A DNA stretch of 64,000 bases from Bacteroidota bacterium (GTDB lineage Bacteria; Bacteroidota; Bacteroidia; Chitinophagales; Chitinophagaceae). Position numbers and translations under genes: made by a program. How positions within the stretch are numbered: position 1 is the stretch's first letter; each line of letters begins with the position of its first letter. The stretch spans positions 62,001 to 126,000 of the forward strand of contig CANGUG010000009.1 in the NCBI GenBank assembly GCA_947457075.1, written 5' to 3'. This document shows positions 18,304 to 26,345 of this stretch, in pieces. Under the pieces are notes generated by a model. It did no database searches, was not told the origin of the DNA, and worked only from the letters and a program-made list of their open reading frames with translations.

Positions 18304-19473
18304 TTAACAAGCCGCTAATGCTTGTAAAATATCAGCTAAAATATCTTCCTTATGCTCCAATCCCACCGATATGCGAATTAGGCCTGGGGTAATGCTTACT
18401 GCTTGACGCTCTGCTTCCGCTAATTTTGCATGCGTAGTGCTAGCAGGGTGGGAGGCAATGCTTCTCGTGTCGCCTAAATTGGCAGTTAATGAAAGCATAC
18501 TTAAGCTATTTAAAAATTTGATGCCAGATTCAATACCCCCTTTTAATTCAAAACAAACAATCCCCCCTCCATTTGTCATTTGCTTTTTAGCAATTTCATA
18601 ATGCGGATGTGAGTTTAAGAATGGATATTTTACAAAATTAATTTTTGCATGCCCTTGTAATTTTTCGGCAATGTATAATGCATTACTGCAATGACGTTCC
18701 ATTCTCACTTCCAAGGTTTCTAAACTCTTACTTAATACCCATGCATTAAATGGAGAAAGTGATGGTCCTGTGCTACGACAAAATAAATAAATGTCATGAA
18801 TCAACTCTTTTTTACCTACCACGGCACCACCTAATACACGACCTTGACCATCCATCCACTTGGTAGCAGAGTGTACTACTAAGTCGGCGCCTAAATCAAT
18901 AGGTGTTTGCCCTATAGGTGTAGCAAAACAATTATCAACGTTTAAAATAATATTATGCTTTTTAGCAATCGCACTTACCATGCTAATATCAATCACTTCC
19001 AAGCCTGGATTGGTTGGCGTTTCTAAATAAATCATCTTGGTCTGTGGTGTAATCGCAGCTTCCCATTCAGCAGCTGTTGCATTAGCACCAACATAACTAT
19101 AATCAATTCCGTATTTAGGCATGTATTTTGAAATCACCGTATGCGTACTTCCAAAAATGGAATTACATGATAATAGATGATCGCCTTTTTTTAATAAAGC
19201 CATAAATGAACCAAATACCGCACTCATGCCACTTGCAGTGGCAAATCCATCTTCGGCATTTTCTAATACACATAAACGATCTACAAATTCTTGCACATTG
19301 GGGTTGGAGAAACGACTATATATATTCGCATCTGTTTCATCGGCAAAAGCAGCACGCATATCCTCGGCATTATCAAAAGTAAAACTACTGGTAAGGAATA
19401 AAGGGGAAGCATGCTCATGCTGTGGCGTTTGTGGAACCCTTGTTCTTATTAATTTAGATTGAGTATGCTTCAT
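18304..19473 (-). CDS. metZ: O-acyl-homoserine sulfhydrylase (MetZ-like, Cys/Met PLP enzyme family)
   Basis: 389 residues. The PLP-binding lysine lies in VVHSATKWMDGQGRVLGG, a form typical of O-succinylhomoserine sulfhydrylase (MetZ) and its Bacteroidetes relatives; YSRFSNPNVQEF and MIYLETPTNPGLEV are other family motifs. It makes homocysteine from an acylated homoserine plus sulfide, and metX nearby supplies that acylated homoserine. It lies 54 bp downstream of osmC on the same strand, probably in one transcript. Cystathionine gamma-synthase is the alternative activity; the acyl donor (acetyl or succinyl) is not resolved. Confidence 0.88.
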   Translation of the reverse strand: MKHTQSKLIRTRVPQTPQHEHASPLFLTSSFTFDNAEDMRAAFADETDANIYSRFSNPNVQEFVDRLCVLENAEDGFATASGMSAVFGSFMALLKKGDHLLSCNSIFGSTHTVISKYMPKYGIDYSYVGANATAAEWEAAITPQTKMIYLETPTNPGLEVIDISMVSAIAKKHNIILNVDNCFATPIGQTPIDLGADLVVHSATKWMDGQGRVLGGAVVGKKELIHDIYLFCRSTGPSLSPFNAWVLSKSLETLEVRMERHCSNALYIAEKLQGHAKINFVKYPFLNSHPHYEIAKKQMTNGGGIVCFELKGGIESGIKFLNSLSMLSLTANLGDTRSIASHPASTTHAKLAEAERQAVSITPGLIRISVGLEHKEDILADILQALAAC

Positions 19474-19527
19474 GCTGCTATGATTAAAATGAAAACTTGC
19501 TTAATGATGTTTTACTTAAAGAGGGGG

Positions 19528-19947
19528 TTATAAAATTTCAACACTCCAAGTAATACTTGCACCCGCTGCTCTTAAAGTGGCAGCTACTGAACAATATTTA
19601 TCAATGGAAAGGGCACATGCTTTTTCGGCTTGCTCTTTACTCATGGTACCTTTCAATTTAAAAACAATATTAACGGTTTGCCATAATGAGGGTTCTTTAC
19701 CAGCTTCTCTTTCTCCCTCTATATCCATTTCAAAAACTTCAATAGTCTGTTTTTGTTTTTTTAAAATCATCACAATATCTACACCACTACATCCACCCAA
19801 TGCACTTAATAAAGCTTGCATGGGTCTTACGCCATTGCCATGTCCTCCTTGATCCACAGGAATATCCATAGTCATGGTTTGTCCTGTTTCATCGGTGGTG
19901 ATAAACTGATAGTCTTGGTCAATTTGCTTTAAATGAATCCTTGCCAT
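19528..19947 (-). CDS. OsmC/Ohr family peroxiredoxin-like protein
   Basis: 139 residues from ATG 19947. The two redox cysteines of the family are visible in LGGCSGVD and DKYCSVAATL. OsmC-type proteins reduce organic hydroperoxides. The frame is open to an ATG at 20028, but that codon lies upstream of the minus-strand -7 box in the palindrome 19988-20003, so the shorter protein beginning MARIHLKQID is preferred and also fits the family's length. First gene of the leftward osmC-metZ unit. Confidence 0.88.
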   Translation of the reverse strand: MARIHLKQIDQDYQFITTDETGQTMTMDIPVDQGGHGNGVRPMQALLSALGGCSGVDIVMILKKQKQTIEVFEMDIEGEREAGKEPSLWQTVNIVFKLKGTMSKEQAEKACALSIDKYCSVAATLRAAGASITWSVEIL

Positions 19948-19987
19948 AGGTGAATGCTTGTTAGTATATAAGAAGTATAATAATTTG

Positions 19988-20003
19988 TACCTTTGCAAAG
20001 GTA
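19988..20003. promoter_or_regulatory. Palindromic divergent promoter of osmC-metZ and metX
   Basis: The perfect 16-bp palindrome TACCTTTGCAAAGGTA contains the Bacteroidota -7 consensus TAnnTTTG on both strands (19988-19995 forward, 20003-19996 reverse). Reverse transcription would begin near 19990 and lead to the osmC start at 19947; forward transcription would begin near 20001 and lead to metX at 20044. A TTG 22 bp upstream (20028-20026) may be the reverse -33 element; none is obvious for the forward direction. A palindrome in this position could also bind a dimeric regulator. Confidence 0.6.
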
Positions 20004-20043
20004 ATTCAAATAGATACTTGGTTCGCAATTAGCATTTAAAAAA

Positions 20044-21060
20044 ATGGGTCCAACAATATATCAATATAATCAGCCTTTTACCTTGGAATGTGGGGTGAGT
20101 TTGCCAAAGCTTAAAATTGCTTATCATACTTATGGTACCTATACGCCAGGTAAGAAAGTAGCCTGGGTTTGTCATGCATTAACCGCCAATAGTGATGCAG
20201 CTGATTGGTGGAAGGGTTTAATTGGGGAAGGGTACTTGATTAACCCCAATGATTATTTTATAGTTTGTGCCAATATTATTGGTTCTTGTTATGGTTCTAC
20301 GGGTCCTTTAAGTGTGGAAGATTTAGGAACGGAAATTAGCTTGAATAATTTTCCAACGGTGACCATTCGTGATATGGTGCAAGCACATATTTTATTAAGA
20401 CAACATTTAGAAATTGATACTATTGATTTATTACTAGGTGGAAGCATGGGTGGCTACCAAGCGTTAGAGTGGGCCATTCATGAACCAACAGTGATAAAGA
20501 AAATGTTTTTAATTGCAACCTCACCTTCCGAAAGTGCTTGGGGCGTAGCAGTACATACTGCACAACGATTGGCCATTGAAGCAGATTGTACTTGGAAGGA
20601 AGCAACGCCGAATGCAGGTGCTAAAGGATTAAAAGCGGCACGTGCCATTGGTATGTTAACCTACAGGAATTATGCGATTTTCCAAGAGAAACAAACCGAC
20701 GAGGATCCAGAGAAGATTGATTATTTCAAAGCATCTTCTTATATCGAATACCAAGGCGATAAATTGGTAAAGCGATTTAACGCTTATAGTTACTGGTTAT
20801 TGACAAAGTCCATGGATAGCCACCACTTAGCAAGAAAAAGAGGAGGGGACCTAATAGCTACTTTAGCAAATATTAAAATCTCCACCTTTATCATTGGCAT
20901 TAACAGCGATATTTTATGTCCATTAGACGAGCAACGTTTTATGGAACAACATATGCCCAATGCAACCTTAGTGGCCATTGATTCTTTATACGGACACGAT
21001 GGATTTATTATTGAGTCTGTAAAAATTACAACACATTTGAAAAGTTGGCTGGCATTATAA
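20044..21060 (+). CDS. metX: Homoserine O-acetyltransferase
   Basis: 338 residues, alpha/beta hydrolase fold. The nucleophile Ser lies in GGSMGGYQALEWA, and the His of the triad in YGHDGF near the C-terminus. PKLKIAYHTYGTY and VCHALTANSDAADWW are MetX family motifs. It activates homoserine by acylation in methionine synthesis; MetX proteins normally use acetyl-CoA, though some use succinyl-CoA. It is transcribed divergently from osmC-metZ across a palindromic promoter. Aspartokinase, which feeds this pathway, is at 36.9 kb. Confidence 0.93.
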   Translation: MGPTIYQYNQPFTLECGVSLPKLKIAYHTYGTYTPGKKVAWVCHALTANSDAADWWKGLIGEGYLINPNDYFIVCANIIGSCYGSTGPLSVEDLGTEISLNNFPTVTIRDMVQAHILLRQHLEIDTIDLLLGGSMGGYQALEWAIHEPTVIKKMFLIATSPSESAWGVAVHTAQRLAIEADCTWKEATPNAGAKGLKAARAIGMLTYRNYAIFQEKQTDEDPEKIDYFKASSYIEYQGDKLVKRFNAYSYWLLTKSMDSHHLARKRGGDLIATLANIKISTFIIGINSDILCPLDEQRFMEQHMPNATLVAIDSLYGHDGFIIESVKITTHLKSWLAL

Positions 21061-21074
21061 AATTGGAAATCTTA

Positions 21075-21473
21075 TTAATTGTCAACTTCTACATAAGACA
21101 TTACGCCTTTTGCATTAGAAATGTTCAATACTTCAAATTCAAAAGATGTTTTTTCAGGAAATACTAAAGGATAATTCACAACAAAGGTTGAATTATAATT
21201 ATATAGAAATGGTCCAAATTTATAAATATAATTATTAATACTTTTTAATGCAATTTTTGGTGTTTTTTCTTGTAGGCCATCGTCTTTTAAACTTTCACAA
21301 AAAACATTATATATATACCATGTTTTTCCTTCAGGTACTTTAAACTTTGCGTTTGAATTTGTGAATTCAATTAAGGTTGCTTTTCCTTTTGGAATAGCTG
21401 TTTGTGCAGCACTGGTTAGTGAAATTACACTTAGTAAAAGGGTAATACAGGAAATGAAAATTTTTGATTTCAT
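21075..21473 (-). CDS. Secreted protein of unknown function
   Basis: 132 residues, not recognised. A clear signal peptide (about 1-23, ending SAAQ) precedes a compact, beta-rich mature part with aromatic-rich segments (GKTWYIYNVF, YKFGPFLYNYN). It is convergent with metX (14-bp gap) and single. Probably periplasmic or outer-membrane associated. Confidence 0.7.
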   Translation of the reverse strand: MKSKIFISCITLLLSVISLTSAAQTAIPKGKATLIEFTNSNAKFKVPEGKTWYIYNVFCESLKDDGLQEKTPKIALKSINNYIYKFGPFLYNYNSTFVVNYPLVFPEKTSFEFEVLNISNAKGVMSYVEVDN

Positions 21474-21528
21474 TGTTGGGGGTTGATGTTATAAATATAG
21501 TATCTCCATAAAAAGAGAATACCTAAAC

Positions 21529-22308
21529 CTACTTATTTTTCTTTGTAAAAACGATCCTAGGGAAAAAAGCATTTGCTTTTTGTGTATAATTTGCAAAGTC
21601 AGGATGGAATTGCATTTTGTTTTCAAGCATAGGAATGCCGGATACCTTTACAATTAAATAAGTAATGGTGATGGGGCCAATCATGCCCATCCATCCTCCT
21701 TTTACTGACAATGCAATGATACCAATACCCCACCATTGCACCACTTCACCAAAATAATTAGGATGACGGGTATAGGCCCAAAGTCCATCCTGCATTAATT
21801 TGCCTTTGTTATTGGGATTCTTTTTAAATCGAACTAATTGGGCATCACCCAACGCTTCAAAATAAAATCCAAACATCCAAATGGCAATTCCTACAATATC
21901 TAACCAAATGATTGGTGAGTTTTCACTTTTATGAATCAATAAAATAGGTAAGCTAATGATGTATAAAAAGGCACCTTGTAAAATAAACACTTGTAAATAG
22001 GAGCGAAGCAAAAACCATTTGCCCCATTGTTGGCGCCAGGCTAAATAACGATAATCCTCCGCTTTCCCTTTATTTCTTGTATGTATATGCCATGCCAAGC
22101 GTATGCCCCATACACTAATAAGTATTGCTGTAATCACACTTCTAGTTTCAGCTTGTCCTCCGATAAAAAAGGAGGTCCAGGTTAAAACGATAAATCCCAA
22201 GCCCCAGGCGATATCTGCTACATCATTTCTTTTTGTGATCAATGAAATAACAAACCATAAGTGCACAAACACAAGTAAGGTAATTGCAAGTATTAAATAA
22301 TAGTTCAT
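21529..22308 (-). CDS. DUF1295 / steroid 5-alpha-reductase-like membrane protein
   Basis: 259 residues with about six or seven membrane segments. The C-terminal region LWAYTRHPNYFGEVVQWWG is the signature shared by DUF1295 proteins, 3-oxo-5-alpha-steroid 4-dehydrogenases and isoprenylcysteine methyltransferases. The specific reaction is unknown; an integral-membrane reductase acting on lipids is usual for the fold. It overlaps the upstream DUF2177 gene by 4 bp (ATGA), so the two are translationally coupled. Confidence 0.85.
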   Translation of the reverse strand: MNYYLILAITLLVFVHLWFVISLITKRNDVADIAWGLGFIVLTWTSFFIGGQAETRSVITAILISVWGIRLAWHIHTRNKGKAEDYRYLAWRQQWGKWFLLRSYLQVFILQGAFLYIISLPILLIHKSENSPIIWLDIVGIAIWMFGFYFEALGDAQLVRFKKNPNNKGKLMQDGLWAYTRHPNYFGEVVQWWGIGIIALSVKGGWMGMIGPITITYLIVKVSGIPMLENKMQFHPDFANYTQKANAFFPRIVFTKKNK

Positions 22309-22703
22309 TTAAATACTTTAGTAGCAATTAAAAAGGTGATCACGGAAACGCTGGCTGCTAATACTGCACCCCAAATTAAGTCAATGATGGTAACCAATAC
22401 AGGCCAGTCTTTTGCCACGGCTAAATTAGTTAAGTCATAAGTGGCATAACAAACAAATCCAAAAAATGCCCCCATTAAAACAGCATGTGACCATGAATTT
22501 TTAAGTACGGCCGGGGTAATGACAAATACAACAAGTCCTGCAATAAAAATGAGGTAAAATATGATTGCAGCGGTCCAATTAATATCTGGTTTCATGATAC
22601 CGCCAATTTGCTTTGCATAAAAATCCTTAGCAATCAATCCAAGCCAAAGCATATCAATGGCAAAAAATACGGGAAGGGCAATGCCAAAAAGTTTAAAGAA
22701 CAT
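22305..22703 (-). CDS. DUF2177 family membrane protein
   Basis: 132 residues, four membrane segments. DMLWLGLIAKDFYAKQIG at the start and YATYDLTNLAVAKDW in the third quarter match DUF2177. The function is unknown. The family is often found with DUF1295, as here (4-bp overlap), and elsewhere with lipid-modification genes such as cyclopropane fatty acid synthase, which is absent from this window. Confidence 0.85.
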   Translation of the reverse strand: MFFKLFGIALPVFFAIDMLWLGLIAKDFYAKQIGGIMKPDINWTAAIIFYLIFIAGLVVFVITPAVLKNSWSHAVLMGAFFGFVCYATYDLTNLAVAKDWPVLVTIIDLIWGAVLAASVSVITFLIATKVFK

Positions 22704-22775
22704 ATTATTATATTTATTGTAATGTAAATGCTACTTGAATTACAATTTAAGCATTATTTTTACAAAAAGATAATT

Positions 22776-22940
22776 ATGGGCTTTTTAAGACAAATAGGAG
22801 AGTATTTATATATCGTAAAAAGAGATCCTAAGCAAGAAAGGACTGGTATGATGAAAGCCATGCATGGAATGAACCGCATTTCCTTAATTGTTTTTTTAAT
22901 TGGAATTATTGTGATACTAGTGCGCAAGTTCACCCACTAA
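22776..22940 (+). CDS. Small conserved membrane protein
   Basis: 54 residues from ATG 22776; the frame is open to an ATG at 22728, but the upstream 16 residues look untranslated. The sequence has a basic/aromatic N-terminus (MGFLRQIGEYLYIVKRDPKQ), a MHGMNRIS motif and one C-terminal membrane helix. The type is familiar from small single-helix proteins of Bacteroidota (possibly DUF6728, unverified). No function is known. It stands alone between the DUF2177 gene and lpxB. Confidence 0.6.
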   Translation: MGFLRQIGEYLYIVKRDPKQERTGMMKAMHGMNRISLIVFLIGIIVILVRKFTH

Positions 22941-22949
22941 AATGCGATT

Positions 22950-24062
22950 TTATTTTGCTAGTTCTGCAAGTATAATATCCGCTGCCACTTCTGTGGCATT
23001 TTGCCCTGTATATAATTTTTCCTTTAGCAATTGATAATCAGATTTAATTTGGGCTTTTTTATTTTCGTCCGCTAATAATAGGGTTAATTGCGCTACCAAA
23101 TTCTTTTTATTCAAATCTTCCTGAATCAATTCTTTCACCACTTCCTTGTCCATGATTAAATTTACAAGGGCAATGAACTTGATTTTTACAAATCGTTTAG
23201 CAAGGGCTAGGGTAATGGGATTGCCTTTATAACAAACAATTTCAGGTACCCCTAATAATGCTGTTTCTAAAGTGGCAGTTCCACTGGTGACTAAGGCCGC
23301 TTCACTATGATTTAATAAGGCATAGGTATTGCCTTTTACAATATGTATATTTTTATGAGCAGGGACTAATGATGCGAACCATTCGTCGTCTAGTCCGGGT
23401 GCTTGTGCAATGGCAAAATGATAGTTAGGAAATGCCTCCACAACCGAAAGCATTTCGGGTAATTTTTTTGAGATTTCTTGTTGTCGGCTACCGGGTAATA
23501 AAGCAATCATTTTTTCACCTGCAATGGAAGGTAGAGGATGCGGCAAACCATGTTGATTTTCCAATACTTGCATTAATGGATGTCCAATATAATCTACCTC
23601 CCAATTCCATCGATCTTTAAAATATTGTTTTTCAAATGGCAGAATACACAATAAACGATCAATACTTTTACGCATGGCAGGTACTCGGTTTTCTTTCCAT
23701 GCCCATACCTGAGGCGCAATAAAGTAAACCACTTTTAAATGAATGGTTTTTGCCCATTTTGCAATACGTAAATTAAATCCTGGGTAGTCAATACATATTA
23801 ACACATCGGGTTGAAATGCCTCAATATCTTTTTTACAAAATTTAATATTTGATAAAATAGTACGCAGGTTCATGAGGACTTCTACAAATCCCATGAATGC
23901 TAAACTACGATAATGCTTTACTAATTTTCCGCCTGCCGCTTGCATTAAATCACCGCCCCAGCATTGAATCTGGGCATGAGGATCCTTTGCTTTAATTGAT
24001 TTGATCAGGTTTGATCCGTGTAAATCGCCGCTGGCTTCGCCAGCTATAATATAATAGCGCAT
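22950..24062 (-). CDS. lpxB: Lipid-A-disaccharide synthase
   Basis: 370 residues, GT19 family. N-terminal IAGEASGDLHGSNLI, then CIDYPGFNLRIAKWAK, YFIAPQVWAWKENRV, ALLPGSRQQEI and the C-terminal ALVTSGTATLETALLG are all classical LpxB motifs. It joins UDP-diacylglucosamine and lipid X into the lipid A disaccharide. Its ATG follows the stop of the small membrane gene directly (TAAATG), and surE lies upstream: the leftward operon is surE-98aa-lpxB. Confidence 0.96.
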   Translation of the reverse strand: MRYYIIAGEASGDLHGSNLIKSIKAKDPHAQIQCWGGDLMQAAGGKLVKHYRSLAFMGFVEVLMNLRTILSNIKFCKKDIEAFQPDVLICIDYPGFNLRIAKWAKTIHLKVVYFIAPQVWAWKENRVPAMRKSIDRLLCILPFEKQYFKDRWNWEVDYIGHPLMQVLENQHGLPHPLPSIAGEKMIALLPGSRQQEISKKLPEMLSVVEAFPNYHFAIAQAPGLDDEWFASLVPAHKNIHIVKGNTYALLNHSEAALVTSGTATLETALLGVPEIVCYKGNPITLALAKRFVKIKFIALVNLIMDKEVVKELIQEDLNKKNLVAQLTLLLADENKKAQIKSDYQLLKEKLYTGQNATEVAADIILAELAK

Positions 24063-24359
24063 TTATAAAAACCATTTACAGGCAATAGCTACCAAAGCAT
24101 AAACTATCGTTGTGAAAAATATACCTTTCCCAATATTGTCTTTTTCTTTATTAAATGAAAGCATTAAAGCAGCGCCGTTCAGTACCAATGAAACACTAAT
24201 CATTGCAGAGAGCACTGATTTTTGTTCTCCTAATAAGGATAGAAATTCTTGTATACTAATAAAACTAAACTTCCATTTATAGAAGAAAAAAAATCCTAAA
24301 AAGGGGAGTGCTAATCCTATGAATACGCCAATAAAATATTTATCTTTTACCATTTCCAC
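24063..24359 (-). CDS. Three-helix membrane protein between surE and lpxB
   Basis: 98 residues, not recognised; three hydrophobic helices at about 8-27, 49-70 and 78-97. The start overlaps the end of surE by 13 bp and its stop touches the lpxB start, so translation is coupled on both sides. The tight setting argues for a real gene with a membrane-related role. Confidence 0.72.
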   Translation of the reverse strand: MEMVKDKYFIGVFIGLALPFLGFFFFYKWKFSFISIQEFLSLLGEQKSVLSAMISVSLVLNGAALMLSFNKEKDNIGKGIFFTTIVYALVAIACKWFL

Positions 24360-25132
24360 TTTTTGTTTAGTTTTTCTCTAATGATATGGTTCGTTAAATC
24401 AAATTGAACAGGCACTACACTTACATAATTATTTTTGAGGGCCCACACATCCGTATCCTTTGATTTATCAAAGTTCACAAATTCACCTGTTAGCCAATAG
24501 TATTTTTTGCCATAAGGATCTTTTCTTTCTACATATTTCTCCTCATACTTTGCATAGGATTGTTTACAAATTTTAATTCCTTTAATCAGCTTTGTGTCCA
24601 CTTTTGGAATATTTACATTTAAACATAAATGCTTGTCTATGTTTTTATCGGCCAATACTTTTTCAATAATAATACCTGCAAAATGTGCAGCAGCGGTGAA
24701 ATCCGCTTCAATGCTTAAATCCAATAAACTAAATCCAATACTAGGGATGCTTTCAATGGAAGCTTCTAATGCAGCCGACATAGTACCAGAATAAATTACA
24801 TTAATTGAATGATTAGCACCATGGTTTATGCCGCTTAAACATATTGTGGGCTTTCTGTGTAACACTTTATCTACGGCTAATTTTACACAATCTACCGGTG
24901 TGCCGCTACATGCATAGGCTTCCACCCCCTCCATATAGTCCACTTTGGTAAGTCTTAAATGGTGGCCAAGGGTAATGGCATGTCCCATGCCACTTTGCGG
25001 TTTGTCTGGTGCTACTACGACCACTTTCCCAAAAGGGAGGGCGGCCTGTACCAAAGCACGAATGCCAGGGGCGGTAATGCCGTCGTCGTTGGTGATTAAA
25101 ATATCTGGTTTTTCGGATCTTGATTTAGCCAT
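24347..25132 (-). CDS. surE: 5'/3'-nucleotidase SurE
   Basis: 261 residues. ILITNDDGITAPGIRALV carries the metal-binding DD, VVVAPDKPQSGMGHAIT and LSGINHGANHSINVIYSGT complete the active site (conserved Asn and Ser). SurE dephosphorylates nucleoside monophosphates and short polyphosphates. First gene of the surE-lpxB operon; the 146-bp gap to the divergent XRE-S24 gene holds the tandem operators described separately. Confidence 0.95.
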   Translation of the reverse strand: MAKSRSEKPDILITNDDGITAPGIRALVQAALPFGKVVVVAPDKPQSGMGHAITLGHHLRLTKVDYMEGVEAYACSGTPVDCVKLAVDKVLHRKPTICLSGINHGANHSINVIYSGTMSAALEASIESIPSIGFSLLDLSIEADFTAAAHFAGIIIEKVLADKNIDKHLCLNVNIPKVDTKLIKGIKICKQSYAKYEEKYVERKDPYGKKYYWLTGEFVNFDKSKDTDVWALKNNYVSVVPVQFDLTNHIIREKLNKKWKW

Positions 25133-25239
25133 ACTGCAAGTTACTAAGCAAGGACCTTGTCACAAAAATTAAAACAGGGGAGCATGACAAATGGTGGTAA
25201 CGAAAATATTTTCAAAAAATTGCTAAAAAAATTTGGAAA

Positions 25240-25277
25240 TACTAAATAAATTAGTAAATTGCACTAAAATCATTAGT
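25240..25277. promoter_or_regulatory. Tandem inverted-repeat operators upstream of the XRE-S24 gene
   Basis: ACTAA-N5-TTAGT occurs twice, at 25241-25255 (extended to TACTAA-N5-TTAGTA at 25240-25256) and 25263-25277. The centres are 22 bp apart, two helical turns, so both sites face the same side. The second ends 1 bp before the ATG at 25279. This is the arrangement expected for cooperative binding and autorepression by the dimeric regulator encoded next door. Confidence 0.65.
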
Positions 25278-25278
25278 T

Positions 25279-26064
25279 ATGTCATACGCAGGTAAGAATT
25301 TAAAGTACATCAGAAAGCAGCGCGAATGGACACAAGAGGAAATGGCCAATCAATTACAGATTAAGCGTTCCTTGGTAGGAGCTTATGAGGAAGAAAGGGC
25401 AGAACCCCGTTTAGAAGTCCAGGAAGCAATATGTGCTTTATTTAATATTAGTTTGGAAGAATTCCTGTTTCAGGATCTTTCCCTAAAAGGAAATGCAGGT
25501 GCCGATTCAGGCCCTGGTTTGTCTTATTTGGACCGTCGCCGCTCCATGAAAATGGATAAGTCAAGTTCAGCAGCGCCCATCGTTCCATTTATTCCAGTAA
25601 AGGCAGCGGCGGGTTATTTAGCCGGTTATGCTGATCCTGAGTTCATAGACGAGCTTAATACCTTTACCTTACCGATGTTGGCACCAGGTGACTATCGTGC
25701 CTTTGAAATTATCGGAGATAGTATGTTGCCCACCCCTAGTGGATCAGTTATTGTAGGGGAAAAGGTGGACAGTATAAAGGAGGTTAAAAACTCAAATACC
25801 TATATAGTGGTATCCAATTCGGACGGGGTTGTATATAAAAGAATTGTGACTAATGACGATAATAAAGAAAAGCTTACTTTATTGAGTGACAATCCTTTAT
25901 ATGAGCCATATCAAGTAAATAGTCAAGATATTGTCGAGGTTTGGAAAGCGGTGTATATCATTCAAAAAGCGGGTGCCCAGCCTATGTGGGATGTGGATCA
26001 ATTGGCTGGAGTAGTGAACAGCTTACAGGATAAAATCAGCAATTTGAAGCGTACCATGAACTAA
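25279..26064 (+). CDS. XRE-family regulator with S24 (LexA-like) peptidase domain
   Basis: 261 residues. An XRE helix-turn-helix spans about 5-62 (TQEEMANQLQIKRSLVGAYE), then a linker rich in charged residues, then an S24 peptidase domain (about 100-235). The LexA/CI cleavage pair Ala111-Gly112 (KAAAGY), nucleophile Ser148 (IIGDSML) and general-base Lys187 (VVYKRI) are all present, so self-cleavage looks possible. A C-terminal helix (about 243-261) follows. Such proteins can act as repressors of stress or mobile-element genes, but this one sits among housekeeping genes and is probably a chromosomal regulator. Two tandem operators precede it. Confidence 0.88.
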   Translation: MSYAGKNLKYIRKQREWTQEEMANQLQIKRSLVGAYEEERAEPRLEVQEAICALFNISLEEFLFQDLSLKGNAGADSGPGLSYLDRRRSMKMDKSSSAAPIVPFIPVKAAAGYLAGYADPEFIDELNTFTLPMLAPGDYRAFEIIGDSMLPTPSGSVIVGEKVDSIKEVKNSNTYIVVSNSDGVVYKRIVTNDDNKEKLTLLSDNPLYEPYQVNSQDIVEVWKAVYIIQKAGAQPMWDVDQLAGVVNSLQDKISNLKRTMN

Positions 26065-26098
26065 TTAGGGGATTTTAGTTGTTCCAATATTTAGTTGA

Positions 26099-26126
26099 AG
26101 CCCGAGATTAACCGCTCGGGCTTTTT
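26099..26126 (+). terminator. Terminator of the XRE-S24 gene
   Basis: AGCCCGAG and CTCGGGCT form a perfect stem around ATTAACCG, followed by five T. Confidence 0.92.
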
Positions 26127-26154
26127 ATATGCTTTCTCTCGGTGGATCATTTAT

Positions 26155-26322
26155 TTGATATAGACAAAAACAACGTTCGATGATCGCCATTACGCTAAAA
26201 ACGCTTTCTCACATCTAAAATCGCGAACTCGCTACGCTCAAACATGCGCGATTTTTGACGATGTCATCAAGCTTTTTCTTAACGCTATGACTCAAATCTC
26301 ACTTATGTTTTGTCTATATCAA
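26155..26322 (+). repeat. Structured ~170-bp repeat element, copy A
   Basis: No gene fits here. The element is bounded by perfect 15-bp inverted arms TTGATATAGACAAAA (26155-26169) and TTTTGTCTATATCAA (26308-26322). In its centre AAAATCGCG (26217-26225) and CGCGATTTT (26247-26255) make a second hairpin enclosing GAACTCGC and GCTCAAACATG. It shares ordered blocks (TTCGAT, CGCCA, ACGCTAAAA, ATCTAAAA, GAACTCGC, GCTCAAACATG, GCTATG) with copy B in the opposite orientation, while the arms differ in sequence but not in pairing. Confidence 0.7.
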
Positions 26323-26345
26323 TTATAAATTGAATAATATATTAA

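Noticed and set aside
19948..20028. Longer N-terminus of the OsmC protein starting at 20028
   Set aside because: It would begin upstream of the -7 box and translate the promoter palindrome; the internal ATG gives the normal family length.
19950..20043. SAM riboswitch before the methionine genes
   Set aside because: The gap between osmC and metX is under 100 bp and filled by the palindromic promoter; the SAM-binding core motifs are absent, and metZ has only 54 bp upstream.
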